Positions 1-8,500 of a stretch of 57,523 bases of DNA are shown here, in pieces. The position numbers were made by a program, and so were the translations under genes. Under the pieces are notes generated by a model. The model was not told the origin of the DNA. It saw nothing but the letters and a program-made list of their open reading frames with translations, and did not search any database. The stretch is from a virus, in the IMG/VR virus record IMGVR_UViG_3300008107_008233, positions 1 to 57,523 of that record; one strand, given 5' to 3'. How positions within the stretch are numbered: the first letter of the stretch is position 1; each line of letters opens with the position of its first letter.

Positions 1-1
1 A

Positions 2-358
<357 letters not shown>

Positions 359-385
359 TAAGAAACTAAAAATGTGATATAATGA

Positions 386-412
386 AGAGACCTCAAAAGG
401 GTCTCTTTTTTT
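386..412 (+). terminator. Intrinsic terminator after psbA
   Basis: A perfect 7-bp stem (AGAGACC / GGTCTCT) with a 7-base loop is followed by a run of seven T. It lies 28 bases after the psbA stop. Confidence 0.9.
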
Positions 413-419
413 ATAAATA
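412..419 (+). promoter_or_regulatory. Putative phage late promoter TATAAATA
   Basis: This is an exact match to the T4-type late promoter core TATAAATA. It abuts the psbA terminator and lies 25 bases before the endonuclease fragment at 445. It could re-start late transcription for that gene and the small membrane protein behind it. Confidence 0.6.
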
Positions 420-444
420 AGTATAGAAAATAAGCATTACTGAA

Positions 445-741
445 ATGAAAATCTGCCTTTCTTGCAATCAATCTCTACCAGAAAGTTCCTTTCATAAAAG
501 GACATATGCATCTGGAAATATTGGTCTTCAACCAAAATGTAAAAAATGCCAACATAACAGAAGAGCAAAATACTATAAACCTCACGAGTTTATGCGTCGA
601 AAGTTCAAACTTACAGAAGACCAATATAATGACCTAATGAAAAATGAAAACTGTGAGATATGTAATGTAGAACTAACCAAGAAATGTATAGACCACTGCC
701 ATTCTACAAATAAGGTTCGTTATCTCCAAAAGCACCAATAA
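445..741 (+). CDS. Endonuclease VII-like homing endonuclease, C-terminally truncated
   Basis: A 98-residue protein with zinc-binding pairs C4/C7, C32/C35 and C70/C73, and a DHCH motif at residues 83-86. The last pair plus DHCH matches the recombination endonuclease VII family, whose catalytic Asp-His lies in this motif. In the family, DHCH is followed by a second CxxC pair and an essential Asn. Here the protein stops 12 residues after the motif, so half of the zinc site and the catalytic Asn are missing. Its place between psbA and psbD, behind its own late promoter, is typical of a freestanding homing gene. It is probably a decayed, inactive copy; a short functional DNA-binding protein is the alternative. 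Confidence 0.7.
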   Translation: MKICLSCNQSLPESSFHKRTYASGNIGLQPKCKKCQHNRRAKYYKPHEFMRRKFKLTEDQYNDLMKNENCEICNVELTKKCIDHCHSTNKVRYLQKHQ

Positions 742-742
742 T

Positions 743-865
743 ATGTCTCATAATAATCAACACCACCCTATGGAAGATTGGGTAATTTGGGCAGGAGTAG
801 GAATGATGGGATTCACCGTGATTGTGTTTGTCGTCTTCACTCTTTCAGTAATCTATTGGGGATGA
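743..865 (+). CDS. Small single-span membrane protein
   Basis: A 40-codon ORF that starts one base after the endonuclease stop. A polar, His/Asn-rich N-terminus of about 14 residues is followed by one hydrophobic span (residues 15-38) ending in YWG. The shape resembles the one-helix subunits of photosynthetic complexes, and it sits between psbA and psbD, but I do not recognise the family. It lacks the ExxNxR motif of high-light-inducible proteins. No clear Shine-Dalgarno is seen, so translation may be coupled to the upstream ORF. Confidence 0.55.
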   Translation: MSHNNQHHPMEDWVIWAGVGMMGFTVIVFVVFTLSVIYWG

Positions 866-878
866 GCACTAATACTCA

Positions 879-912
879 TTGACTCTTTTGTAAAGAACTG
901 TTAAGATAAATA
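879..912 (+). promoter_or_regulatory. Overlapping sigma70-type and late promoters of psbD
   Basis: TTGACT (879-884) is followed after 17 bases by TAAGAT (902-907), a good bacterial -35/-10 pair. A late motif GATAAATA (905-912) overlaps this -10. Either element would start RNA near 914-920, so the ATG at 912 cannot be the start codon on these transcripts. The arrangement would allow expression by host sigma70 early and by the phage late sigma later. Confidence 0.6.
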
Positions 913-932
913 TGAGAAATACAATGGAGGCT

Positions 933-1997
933 ATGACTTCTTCTACACTCACGCAACAATCAATTCAACAGAGGGGGTGGTTCGATGTCCTGGATGACTG
1001 GCTTAAACGAGATCGCTTTGTCTTTGTGGGTTGGTCTGGATTACTTCTTTTTCCCACTGCTTATCTTGCCCTTGGTGGTTGGCTTACTGGGACAACGTTT
1101 GTTACAAGCTGGTACACCCACGGGTTGGCGTCTTCTTACCTTGAGGGTGCTAATTTCCTTACGGCAGCTGTGTCAACGCCTGCTGACGCTATGGGTCATT
1201 CTCTTCTTCTACTTTGGGGTCCTGAGTCTCAAGGGGATATCGTCCGCTGGTTCCAACTTGGGGGACTCTGGCCTTTTGTGGCACTCCACGGGGCTTTCGC
1301 TCTGATTGGATTTATGCTTCGCCAGTTTGAGATTGCTCGTCTGGTTGGTATTCGTCCTTATAATGCCATCGCATTCTCTGGTCCTATTGCCGTATTCGTT
1401 TCCGTGTTCCTGATGTACCCTCTGGGGCAATCCAGTTGGTTCTTTGCTCCATCCTTTGGTGTCGCAGCAATCTTCAGGTTCCTGCTGTTCCTTCAGGGTT
1501 TCCACAACTGGACTCTCAACCCCTTCCATATGATGGGAGTTGCTGGTATACTGGGTGGAGCACTGCTTTGTGCTATTCACGGTGCTACTGTGGAGAATAC
1601 ACTTTATGAAGACGGAGACAAAGCAAATACATTTAAAGGATTTGAACCGACTCAAGAGGAAGAGACTTATTCTATGGTTACGGCTAACAGATTCTGGTCT
1701 CAGATCTTTGGTATTGCTTTCAGTAATAAGCGTTGGTTGCACTTTTTTATGCTTTTCGTTCCAGTTATGGGTCTCTGGACTTCTTCTATTGGCATCATCG
1801 GTCTTGCTCTTAACCTACGTGCCTACGACTTTGTATCTCAGGAGATTCGTGCTGCTGAAGATCCTGAATGGGAAAGCTTCTACACGAAGAACGTGCTTCT
1901 TAATGAGGGACTACGTGCCTGGATGGCAACTGCTGACCAACCGCATGAAAATTTCATATTTCCTGAGGAGGTATTACCTCGCGGAAATGCCTTGTGA
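933..1997 (+). CDS. psbD: Photosystem II D2 protein
   Basis: Full-length D2 reaction-centre subunit, the partner of D1 in the thylakoid PSII core. The sequence is close to cyanobacterial D2 throughout: [16 protein letters not shown] near the N-terminus, the [14 protein letters not shown] stretch, the [12 protein letters not shown] region, [20 protein letters not shown], and the C-terminus [13 protein letters not shown] chose the ATG at 933 (354 aa; the family is about 352). GGAGG lies just before it, though only two bases away. The upstream in-frame ATGs at 912 and 924 add residues absent from known D2, and 912 falls inside the promoter. The gene is followed by its own terminator, so it forms a single-gene unit. 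GC content looks higher than in the flanking genes. Confidence 0.97.
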   Translation: MTSSTLTQQSIQQRGWFDVLDDWLKRDRFVFVGWSGLLLFPTAYLALGGWLTGTTFVTSWYTHGLASSYLEGANFLTAAVSTPADAMGHSLLLLWGPESQGDIVRWFQLGGLWPFVALHGAFALIGFMLRQFEIARLVGIRPYNAIAFSGPIAVFVSVFLMYPLGQSSWFFAPSFGVAAIFRFLLFLQGFHNWTLNPFHMMGVAGILGGALLCAIHGATVENTLYEDGDKANTFKGFEPTQEEETYSMVTANRFWSQIFGIAFSNKRWLHFFMLFVPVMGLWTSSIGIIGLALNLRAYDFVSQEIRAAEDPEWESFYTKNVLLNEGLRAWMATADQPHENFIFPEEVLPRGNAL

Positions 1998-2023
1998 TGA
2001 AAATATAATACCCTGCGGAAACG

Positions 2024-2047
2024 AAAAGACCCTTAAGGGTCTTTTTT
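2024..2047 (+). terminator. Intrinsic terminator after psbD
   Basis: A 9-bp perfect stem (AAAAGACCC / GGGTCTTTT) with loop TTAA runs into a T tract, 27 bases after the psbD stop. Confidence 0.9.
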
Positions 2048-2053
2048 ATTGAC

Positions 2054-2111
2054 TAACTTTCCAAACTATGATATTATAAATAATATAAGTTATTCGTAGT
2101 TTGGAAAGTTA
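2054..2111 (+). promoter_or_regulatory. Inverted repeat enclosing a late promoter and masking the start of the next gene
   Basis: The arms AACTTTCCAAACTA (2055-2068) and TAGTTTGGAAAGTT (2097-2110) are perfect reverse complements; one more T-A pair closes the base. The right arm contains the only SD-like stretch (GGAAAG, 2103-2108) and ends at the ATG at 2111. The loop contains TATAAATA (2075-2082). A transcript entering from upstream would form the hairpin and hide the ribosome site. A transcript started at the late promoter would lack the left arm and be translatable. This is the arrangement known for several T4 homing endonucleases. Confidence 0.75.
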
Positions 2112-2647
2112 TGTTGTGTATTTTAGATATAAAATCAGCACCTAAAGGTAGAATAGCAAAATGTTTATGTGAATGTGGGACGGAAAAGAATATTTTTCTA
2201 TATTCTATAAAACCTGGAGGTAAAGTTAGAAGTTGTGGATGTTATAGAAGAAAAGAAAGGGCAAGAAGAAATATAATAGAAAAACCAGTGGAGGAAAGAA
2301 AGTGTGATGATAGAAGATATAAAATGTTCCATAATGCTCAACACAGGGCAAAAATAAAAGGTATTCCTTTTAGTATAACTATAGATGATATAATGATCCC
2401 AGAAACTTGTCCTTTACTTGGAATACCTCTTGTATCTACTAATGATAAAAGAGATCCAAGAAACCCCAGTTTAGACCAGAAAATACCAGGACAAGGATAC
2501 ACTCCTGATAATATTTGGGTTGTTTCTAGTAGAGCAAACTGGATAAAATGCGACGCCTCCCTACAAGAACTAGAACTTTTAGTAGAAAATCTCAAATGTT
2601 ACTCATCCTCCTGTTCTTCCAACTCTTCGGAGTATTCCTTTTTATAA
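2111..2647 (+). CDS. Putative homing endonuclease with N-terminal zinc finger
   Basis: A 178-residue protein. The N-terminal part has C18/C20/C22 and SCGC at 41-44, the zinc-finger-like module common in phage and intron endonucleases. The central part (about 66-163) has the KIKGIPFSIT..DI..PETCPLLGIPL block, SLD at 120-122, and the GYTPDNIWVVSSRANWIK stretch. In relatives the motif normally reads SLDRID; here it is SLDQKIP, so activity is uncertain. The Ser-rich tail (residues 165-178) looks unnatural and is antisense to a possible minus-strand gene. Start: the ATG at 2111 follows GGAAAG, and no earlier start is available in frame. The gene is probably expressed late, through the hairpin/promoter element upstream. 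I know of no exact function beyond homing. Confidence 0.75.
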   Translation: MLCILDIKSAPKGRIAKCLCECGTEKNIFLYSIKPGGKVRSCGCYRRKERARRNIIEKPVEERKCDDRRYKMFHNAQHRAKIKGIPFSITIDDIMIPETCPLLGIPLVSTNDKRDPRNPSLDQKIPGQGYTPDNIWVVSSRANWIKCDASLQELELLVENLKCYSSSCSSNSSEYSFL

Positions 2648-2721
2648 TGTCCGTAGCACAAGAACTCTAATACATAGAATGGTTTATTTAAAAATATGAA
2701 AAACCTATCACTTTCAGTCAT
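2599..2721 (-). CDS. Possible minus-strand micro-protein with acidic tail
   Basis: On the reverse strand an ATG at 2721 opens a 40-codon ORF ending at 2599. It reads through a plausible hydrophobic/aromatic middle (NKPFYVLEFLCYGHY) to a strongly acidic tail (EELEEQEDE). This reads like a real phage protein. The same bases on the + strand give only a Ser/Cys-rich, low-complexity extension of the endonuclease. No Shine-Dalgarno is visible, and all other genes are on the + strand, so it may instead be the remnant of a gene broken when the endonuclease arrived. Function unknown. Confidence 0.35.
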   Translation of the reverse strand: MTESDRFFIFLNKPFYVLEFLCYGHYKKEYSEELEEQEDE

Positions 2722-2750
2722 TATAATTACTAAGGAGTTTTCTCTCTTTT

Positions 2751-3413
2751 ATGAAAATCTTTTTAGATACGGCAGATGTTTCAATGATTGAACCAGCATA
2801 TGATGCTGGATTATTGGATGGAGTCACCACAAATCCCACTTTGATTCTGAAAAGTGGCAGACAACTTAAAGAAGTTATTAAAGAAATTTCAAGTACATTT
2901 TCCGAGTTAGAAAGCATTTCGGCAGAAGTCGTTGCAGATACTGCAGAAGAAATGCTCTCACAAGCACAGAAGTATTATACAATTGCACCACACGTTACAA
3001 TTAAACTTCCCTGCACTGTGGAAGGACTGAAGGCATGTAAGCAACTTTCTTCGGTTGGAGTTAAGACAAATGTAACTCTGGTGTTCTCGGTGGCGCAGGC
3101 AATACTCGCATCAAAGGCAGGAGCAACTTATATCTCACCATTTGTCGGTCGTTGGATGGATAATTCGGTAGATGGAATTGAACTGATTAGAAACATTCGT
3201 AAGGTATTTGACCAGTCATATACAGATACTCAAATTCTTGCAGCATCCATTCGTGATGTGAGACAGGTAGAGCAGTGTGCCGTATATGGTGCAGATGTCG
3301 TTACAATCCCTCCTGTGGTCTTCTGGGCAATGTATAAGAACATTATGACCGAGAAGGGACTTGAGCAGTTTCAAAAGGATTGGGAGGAAGTTCTGAAGAG
3401 TCAAAATGATTAA
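2751..3413 (+). CDS. talC: Transaldolase, TalC / fructose-6-phosphate aldolase type
   Basis: A 220-residue, single-domain TIM-barrel transaldolase of the short class that cyanophages carry. It moves a dihydroxyacetone unit in the pentose phosphate pathway, and during infection it is thought to push host carbon towards NADPH and ribose. FLDTADV (4-10) carries Asp6. GVTTNPTL (24-31) is the family signature. Lys85 in TIKLPCT is the Schiff-base lysine, at the same number as in E. coli FSA. Later family stretches are NVTLVFS, FVGR and WMDNSVDG. A good Shine-Dalgarno (AAGGAG, 2732-2737) precedes the ATG. The end overlaps the next small ORF by 8 bases. Confidence 0.96.
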   Translation: MKIFLDTADVSMIEPAYDAGLLDGVTTNPTLILKSGRQLKEVIKEISSTFSELESISAEVVADTAEEMLSQAQKYYTIAPHVTIKLPCTVEGLKACKQLSSVGVKTNVTLVFSVAQAILASKAGATYISPFVGRWMDNSVDGIELIRNIRKVFDQSYTDTQILAASIRDVRQVEQCAVYGADVVTIPPVVFWAMYKNIMTEKGLEQFQKDWEEVLKSQND

Positions 3414-3540
3414 AATCTTTGCACACTGGTTGTCAAATCACACATATGTTATGATTGTGATTAGTGGATTTGTCACGGCACCATTCACATATTTTGCAAT
3501 AGACAGTTTGAAACATCCAGAAAAATATAATCACAAATGA
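3406..3540 (+). CDS. Small membrane protein downstream of talC
   Basis: A 44-codon ORF overlapping the talC stop by 8 bases. TGGGAGGAAG lies some 20 bases before it, inside talC. It has one predicted span (about residues 14-32, YVMIVISGFVTAPFTYFAI) followed by a charged C-terminus ending NHK. Family not recognised. The tight overlaps on both sides support translation as part of the talC operon. Confidence 0.55.
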   Translation: MIKIFAHWLSNHTYVMIVISGFVTAPFTYFAIDSLKHPEKYNHK

Positions 3541-3659
3541 TCTCTTCCACAACTCCAGATAAACTTGCCAATATTATTCGTGACACTTGGCCTGGACTTT
3601 ACAGACTACCTAAAGTATCTTATAATAAGGAAAAGAATGAAACCAATGAAAAGGTATAA
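3537..3659 (+). CDS. Hypothetical 40-residue protein
   Basis: The ATG overlaps the previous stop (ATGA arrangement). The 40-codon protein contains TPDKLANIIRDTWPGLYRLP, a natural-looking amphipathic stretch, and a Lys/Asn/Glu-rich tail. Its end overlaps the next gene's start by 23 bases in another frame. No family is recognised. The coupled start and non-random composition are the only support. Confidence 0.5.
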   Translation: MISSTTPDKLANIIRDTWPGLYRLPKVSYNKEKNETNEKV

Positions 3660-3969
3660 TAGTGAAGATTATTTTTCGGTGATTGATAAAGGAACTGGAA
3701 GAAAGATTGCCGATTGTGGTGAATATTCGGATGCTATGATGATGGTCTCTTTCGATCCTCAAAATAGAACCATCACAACAAACAAAATGTTGATGGGACC
3801 AGTTGTTGATATGGAACTTCCAAAGGCACTGCCAACTTCAGAGATTGTTGTAAATATGAATGGTGGAGTTGGTGGGTCTTGGAGAGTAGAGGAATCCACT
3901 GGAAATGAACCTTCGCCACTACCACAAATAAAACTTCCCGAAGGACAGGGAGAACCTGTGAAAGTTTAA
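3637..3969 (+). CDS. Hypothetical phage protein, 110 aa
   Basis: The frame is open from 3565, but the natural start is the ATG at 3637 (MKPMKRYNSEDYF), with AAGGAAAAG just upstream. The earlier part is the shadow of the overlapping 40-residue ORF. The protein has a compact mixed-composition N-terminal domain (KRYNSEDYFSVIDKGTGRKI, then FDPQNRTITTNKML) and a Gly/Pro-rich C-terminus. No motif of known function is seen. It is the fourth gene of the talC run and ends 4 bases before the glycosyltransferase-like gene. Confidence 0.7.
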   Translation: MKPMKRYNSEDYFSVIDKGTGRKIADCGEYSDAMMMVSFDPQNRTITTNKMLMGPVVDMELPKALPTSEIVVNMNGGVGGSWRVEESTGNEPSPLPQIKLPEGQGEPVKV

Positions 3970-3973
3970 TAAT

Positions 3974-4981
3974 ATGAAAAATACATTTGATTATAAATTA
4001 TCAGTTCTTTATTATGGAGTTGATGATACTGTTAATAATCATGAGTATTTTGTGAATGACATATTTGCAAATTATAAGCATATTGAATGTGATTATATTT
4101 TAGTGGGTCAAGAAGATCATACAGATAAAATATATGATGTTTTCATTTATCATTGTACTGATCCAAATCGTTTGAATCATTTCGGATTTTCTCCTACATA
4201 TGAACAAACTAAAAATGCTGTTTTAAAATTTAAACCCAAAATTATATTACAATTGGCTGATGAATATCATTCTGAACATAATGAAATTCATAATTTGTTG
4301 GGAAACTTTTGTAATTTATTTTTGAGGCAGTATAGGCATCAATCTCATTTTCATTGTTATAATAAAAATGTAGTTCCAATACCACTTGGATATGTGAATG
4401 GAATTCAAATTAAAAATAATCCAAAAATAAAACCAATGAAAGACCGAAAGTATAATTGGTCTTGGGTCGGAACCATGAAAACTGATCGTCGTCATATGAT
4501 CAATACTTTTTGGAATATGTGGAAAAGTGTTGTAATTACAAATGCATATCTTTCAACAAGTGAGATTTTTGATTTATATTGTGAATCAATTTTCGTTCCT
4601 TGTGGTAGAGGAAACATTAGTTTAGATTGTTTTAGACTTTATGAATCTACTCTTGCCGGAGCAATACCAGTAGTTGTTGGATCGCCAGAAGAGATTGATT
4701 CTACATTTTGTTTTTTTGATGAAAAACCACCTTGGATATTTGCTGAATCATGGGAAGATGCAATTCATAAGTGCCAACAAGTGGAGGGTAATTTTCAAAT
4801 ACTTCAGGATATGCAAAATCAAAATATTGATTGGTGGAATAGAATTGTAAATTTAATTCAATGTAAGGTTTCGGATGCACTAAAAGAAAATGTATGTGAT
4901 CATTCTGAAGTTATGAATTATGTTATAGATCAAGAAAATAATATTGAAAAGACTAGATCTGTTGTTTGGTATAATACTTGA
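3974..4981 (+). CDS. Exostosin-like glycosyltransferase (GT47-type fold)
   Basis: A 335-residue protein with the exostosin-family C-terminal nucleotide-sugar site. FVPCGRGNISLDCFRLYEST (around residues 206-225) is followed by GAIPVVVGSPEEI, the part that binds the sugar donor in GT-B enzymes. The upstream block NLFLRQYRH...VPIPLGYVNG also matches its paralogue at 41907-42677, and the two clearly share an origin. It lies far from the main sugar-gene cluster, next to talC and homing genes, and may have moved. It likely transfers a hexose or N-acetylhexosamine; donor and acceptor are unknown. Confidence 0.75.
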   Translation: MKNTFDYKLSVLYYGVDDTVNNHEYFVNDIFANYKHIECDYILVGQEDHTDKIYDVFIYHCTDPNRLNHFGFSPTYEQTKNAVLKFKPKIILQLADEYHSEHNEIHNLLGNFCNLFLRQYRHQSHFHCYNKNVVPIPLGYVNGIQIKNNPKIKPMKDRKYNWSWVGTMKTDRRHMINTFWNMWKSVVITNAYLSTSEIFDLYCESIFVPCGRGNISLDCFRLYESTLAGAIPVVVGSPEEIDSTFCFFDEKPPWIFAESWEDAIHKCQQVEGNFQILQDMQNQNIDWWNRIVNLIQCKVSDALKENVCDHSEVMNYVIDQENNIEKTRSVVWYNT

Positions 4982-4983
4982 TT

Positions 4984-5106
4984 ATGTTAAGTCGGATTCA
5001 AAAATTTCTTAAAAGAGATCAAGATATTACTTATTATGATGAGTTTCATTACATTTATATTACTCTAAAAGAATTAATTGAAGTTATAAAAACAAAGAAT
5101 AAATAA
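4984..5106 (+). CDS. Hypothetical 40-residue protein
   Basis: A short ORF starting 2 bases after the glycosyltransferase stop. It is basic and probably helical (MLSRIQKFLKRDQDITYYDE, then a Leu/Ile/Lys-rich end). No family recognised. Its position and amino acid make-up suggest a real micro-protein, but AT-rich DNA gives such ORFs by chance fairly often. Confidence 0.4.
   Translation: MLSRIQKFLKRDQDITYYDEFHYIYITLKELIEVIKTKNK
5098..5105 (+). promoter_or_regulatory. Possible late promoter AATAAATA
   Basis: The motif overlaps the stop of the preceding micro-ORF and lies 20 bases before the ATG of the HNH gene. In AT-rich DNA it could be chance. Confidence 0.35.
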
Positions 5107-5125
5107 TCATAAGTTGCAAATACTT

Positions 5126-5497
5126 ATGGTTCCTCTACACTCGTTTAAGGACTATCTGTTCAATCTGGAAACGGCAAGTAAAGCAGAAGCAAAACGAATG
5201 TGGAGGAAGAGTATAAAGGAGCAATGGGAATACAAGTGTGCCTATTGTGAGTCGGAAGATAATATTACATTAGATCATATTATTCCACAATGTAAGGGTG
5301 GACTTGATATTAAGACAAATGTAATTTCCTGCTGCCATTCATGTAATCAATCAAAAGGTCATACTCCTTGGGAAGACTGGTATTCTTCTCAGGAGTTTTT
5401 TTGTGAGCAAAAGTATAAAAAAATAAAAGAATGGGTTAAGGTTGAAAAACCAACTGAATTATTTGCTTATCGACCCAGAAAAAACAATGCACTTTAA
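5126..5497 (+). CDS. HNH endonuclease
   Basis: An intact small HNH nuclease. Numbered from the alternative TTG start at 5114, it has CAYC (42-45), the LDHIIP motif with D54/H55, KGG at 61-63, N69, and CHSCNQSKG with the second zinc pair C74/C77 and N78. All catalytic and zinc residues of the beta-beta-alpha-metal fold are present, unlike the two endonuclease genes near psbA/psbD. The N-terminal helix region (LHSFKDYLFNLETASKAEAK) precedes it. I prefer ATG 5126: a late promoter at 5098-5105 would leave no leader for the TTG at 5114. The role could be homing or a phage DNA-processing nuclease. Confidence 0.85.
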   Translation: MVPLHSFKDYLFNLETASKAEAKRMWRKSIKEQWEYKCAYCESEDNITLDHIIPQCKGGLDIKTNVISCCHSCNQSKGHTPWEDWYSSQEFFCEQKYKKIKEWVKVEKPTELFAYRPRKNNAL

Positions 5498-5516
5498 TTT
5501 AAGTTTTATTTTTTTA

Positions 5517-5524
5517 GATAAATA
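5517..5524 (+). promoter_or_regulatory. Late promoter GATAAATA before the fibre genes
   Basis: It lies in the short intergenic gap, 42 bases before the first large structural gene. It is likely the start of the late fibre transcript. Confidence 0.6.
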
Positions 5525-5565
5525 ATAAAAGAAGAAATTCCTGTAGTTTGATAGTAATTTCATAG

Positions 5566-8500
5566 ATGTCTGGATCAATAATCAGGATTAAAAGATCTGC
5601 TGTTCCCGGTAAAAAACCTCAAGTATCAGATCTTCAAACTGGAGAATTAGCCCTAAACACTTTTGATGCCGAACTTTATGTTAAGAGAGTTCGTGCTGGC
5701 ATAGGGACAGACATCGTTAAAATTGGTGTTGGTGCTACAGTCACAAATATTTTATACGTTACAAAGGACGGTAATGATACTAATACTGGAAAAAAACTTG
5801 GAGATGCAAAAGCAACCATAAAAGGTGCTGTTGCCGATTCATCTGAAGGAACTGTTGTTAAGGTCAGTGCTGGAGTTTATATAGAAGATAATCCTATTGT
5901 ACTTCCCGACAATGTCAGTGTTGTTGGTGATAGTTTAAGAGAGGTTTCAGTAATACCCCAAAATCAGGCAGATCTTTTTCATGTTGGAAAGGGTTGCTAT
6001 GTTGCAGAAATGTCTTATCTGCCACTGGATGGGCAGTCATTACCATATGCAATTTTTGCATTTGATCCGAATAACAGAAGATATATTGATCAGTCTCCAT
6101 ACATTCAAAATTGTACTAACTTTATTCCAGAAAGTATAGGTCTTCAAGTTGATGGTACAAAAGCACTTGGACCATTGAAGTCAATGGTTTTGGATTCATA
6201 TACACAGTATAATCCAAATGGCGTTGGTGCATCAATGACCAATGAGGGATATGCTCAATTGGTTTCTTTGTTCACAATTTGTGATAATATTGCGGTTTAT
6301 TGTGGGTCTGGTGGAGCATGTGACCTTACAAACTCTAACTCTTCTTTTGGAAATTATGGACTTGTTGCAGATGGTGTTGGTCCATTAAAATATAAAGGAG
6401 TACTATCAGAAAATTTAGAAGTAAATCAAGACACCTTTGTAGTTGACTTATCAACCCCAACCCTTAAGATTGTAAATGCAAGTTATGACAATACAACTGG
6501 TCTTATAACTGCATATACTAATGTACCACATGAATTTTCAGTTGGAATGAATGTTGAATTAAATAATTTAGGATTTCAATGTTCACCAATTCCTTCACCA
6601 ATTAATGTTATAAATGCTGTTTATGATAGAGTAAGTGGAATTGCAACCATATACACTCAAGATCCTCATAATCTTGTTGTTGGATTAGGAGTTTCGGTTG
6701 TTGGTCTAGGTTTCACTTGTCCATCTGGTCCAGGAATTGTAACGTATCCAAGTGGTAATTTGGGGTATGACTTTAAAGTTCTCCCCATTGGATTTGGGAA
6801 TACATTTTTTGCTATAAATGTGGGAACTTCCACTTTGCCACATACTTATGTTTCTGGTGGAAAAGTTTTTAATCTTTATGAATATTTTATAGAAAAGCAA
6901 AATCGTAATGTTACAAATGCCATCTATGATCATGTTTCTGGAATTGCTACAATTACTTTAAGTGGTGACCATAATTTTTCAGTTGGTTATGCTGCTAAAA
7001 TTGTTGGTCTAGGTTTCACTTGTCCATCTGGTCCTGGAATTGTAACTTATCCAAGTGGTAATTTAGGATACGTGTTTAAAGTTGATAAGGTTGTGGATGA
7101 TGAAACATTCTCAGTAAATGTTGGAGCATCTACATTACCACATACATACGTTTCTGGTGGCACTGTTGAGTCTATTGGTAGAGCATACCCAAGTGGAAAA
7201 TCTGGGAATATCTTTAGAGTTTCCGCAGTTGCACCAGGAAGATATCTTGATGCTTATGATTCTATTGTTGCCAATAAAAAAGAAATTCAAGATAAATCAC
7301 TAGCTGCCATTGCAATACAACATCCGGATTTTTACTTTCCTGGAGATGAGCAGACCAATCCAAGATCTCGCTACTATGATGCTTATAGGCTAATACAGAA
7401 AAATAGACAGGAAATCGTAGATAAATCATTATCTTCTATTGCTGTCGGATTTCCTTCAAATTTCTATTTCCCAGATCAAACAGAAACTAATAGTCGATCT
7501 AGATATTATGATGCACATCAACTGATTATAAACAATAGGCAATATATTGTTGATGCGGCATGGAATGCTGCAGTTACAGTATATCCTGGAATATCTTCAA
7601 CACAACAAAAGTGTAAGAGAGATCTTGGATTTTTTATTGATGCGATTGCAACAGATGTATTTACTGGTGGCAATAAGTATTCCAGAGACTTTACTCTTCA
7701 GTATTTTAATAATGGCACTCCAATTTCTAATGGATTAGTTGGAGAAGAAATACAATCTAATTATGCTTTTAATGAAGCTGCAAATTTGATGAAGTTGGCG
7801 ATTACAAATAATCTTCCATATGTAGATTTATCGATTACTGCAGATCCTGATCCAAATAGTTATCCCCCACCTTACGGAATTCCGGGGTATACTATTGGAA
7901 ATGATAATCCTTATTCATGTGTCGATGTTCAAGACAACATTGATAATTTAGTTGGAATTGTAACCAGTGTTATTGGAGCAGGAAATACTTCTTTATTATT
8001 AACCTTTAATGAAAATCTTGGAATATCTACAATATTAAAATGTGCCAGAGATCTTGGGTATCTTGTTGATGCAATTTCAACAGATGTATTTACTGGAGGT
8101 AATAAGTACTCTAGGGATTTCACAAAACAATACTTTAATAATGGTGTTCCAATTTCTAATGGATTAGTTGGAGAAGTAAGTCAATCATTATATGCATTTA
8201 ATAGTGTTAAATCATATGCTAAAAAAGCAGTTACTAATCAGTTAAATTATAAAGATGTTGGCATTAGTAGCGGTCCTTCAATATATGGTGGCGTTGGAAT
8301 TGCTCTAACAGTTTATCCATCTGGAAATCCCGATTCATGTGCTGATGTTCAAACTAATATTGATAATCTTGTTGGAATTGTAACCAGTGTTATTGGATCT
8401 GGAAGTCTTTCATATCTCACATCATTTAATGAGAATTCTGGATTATTTGATGAGAGTATAACAAAATGTCAAAGAGATATTGGATATATTATTGATGCGG

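Noticed and set aside
378-383. TATAAT between the psbA stop and its terminator
   Set aside because: It has no matching -35 and would fire straight into the terminator.
912-932. N-terminal extension of psbD from ATG 912
   Set aside because: It overlaps the late promoter and adds residues not found in D2 proteins.
1209-1742. 177-codon minus-strand ORF inside psbD
   Set aside because: It is the complement of a highly conserved gene, with no ribosome site or family resemblance.
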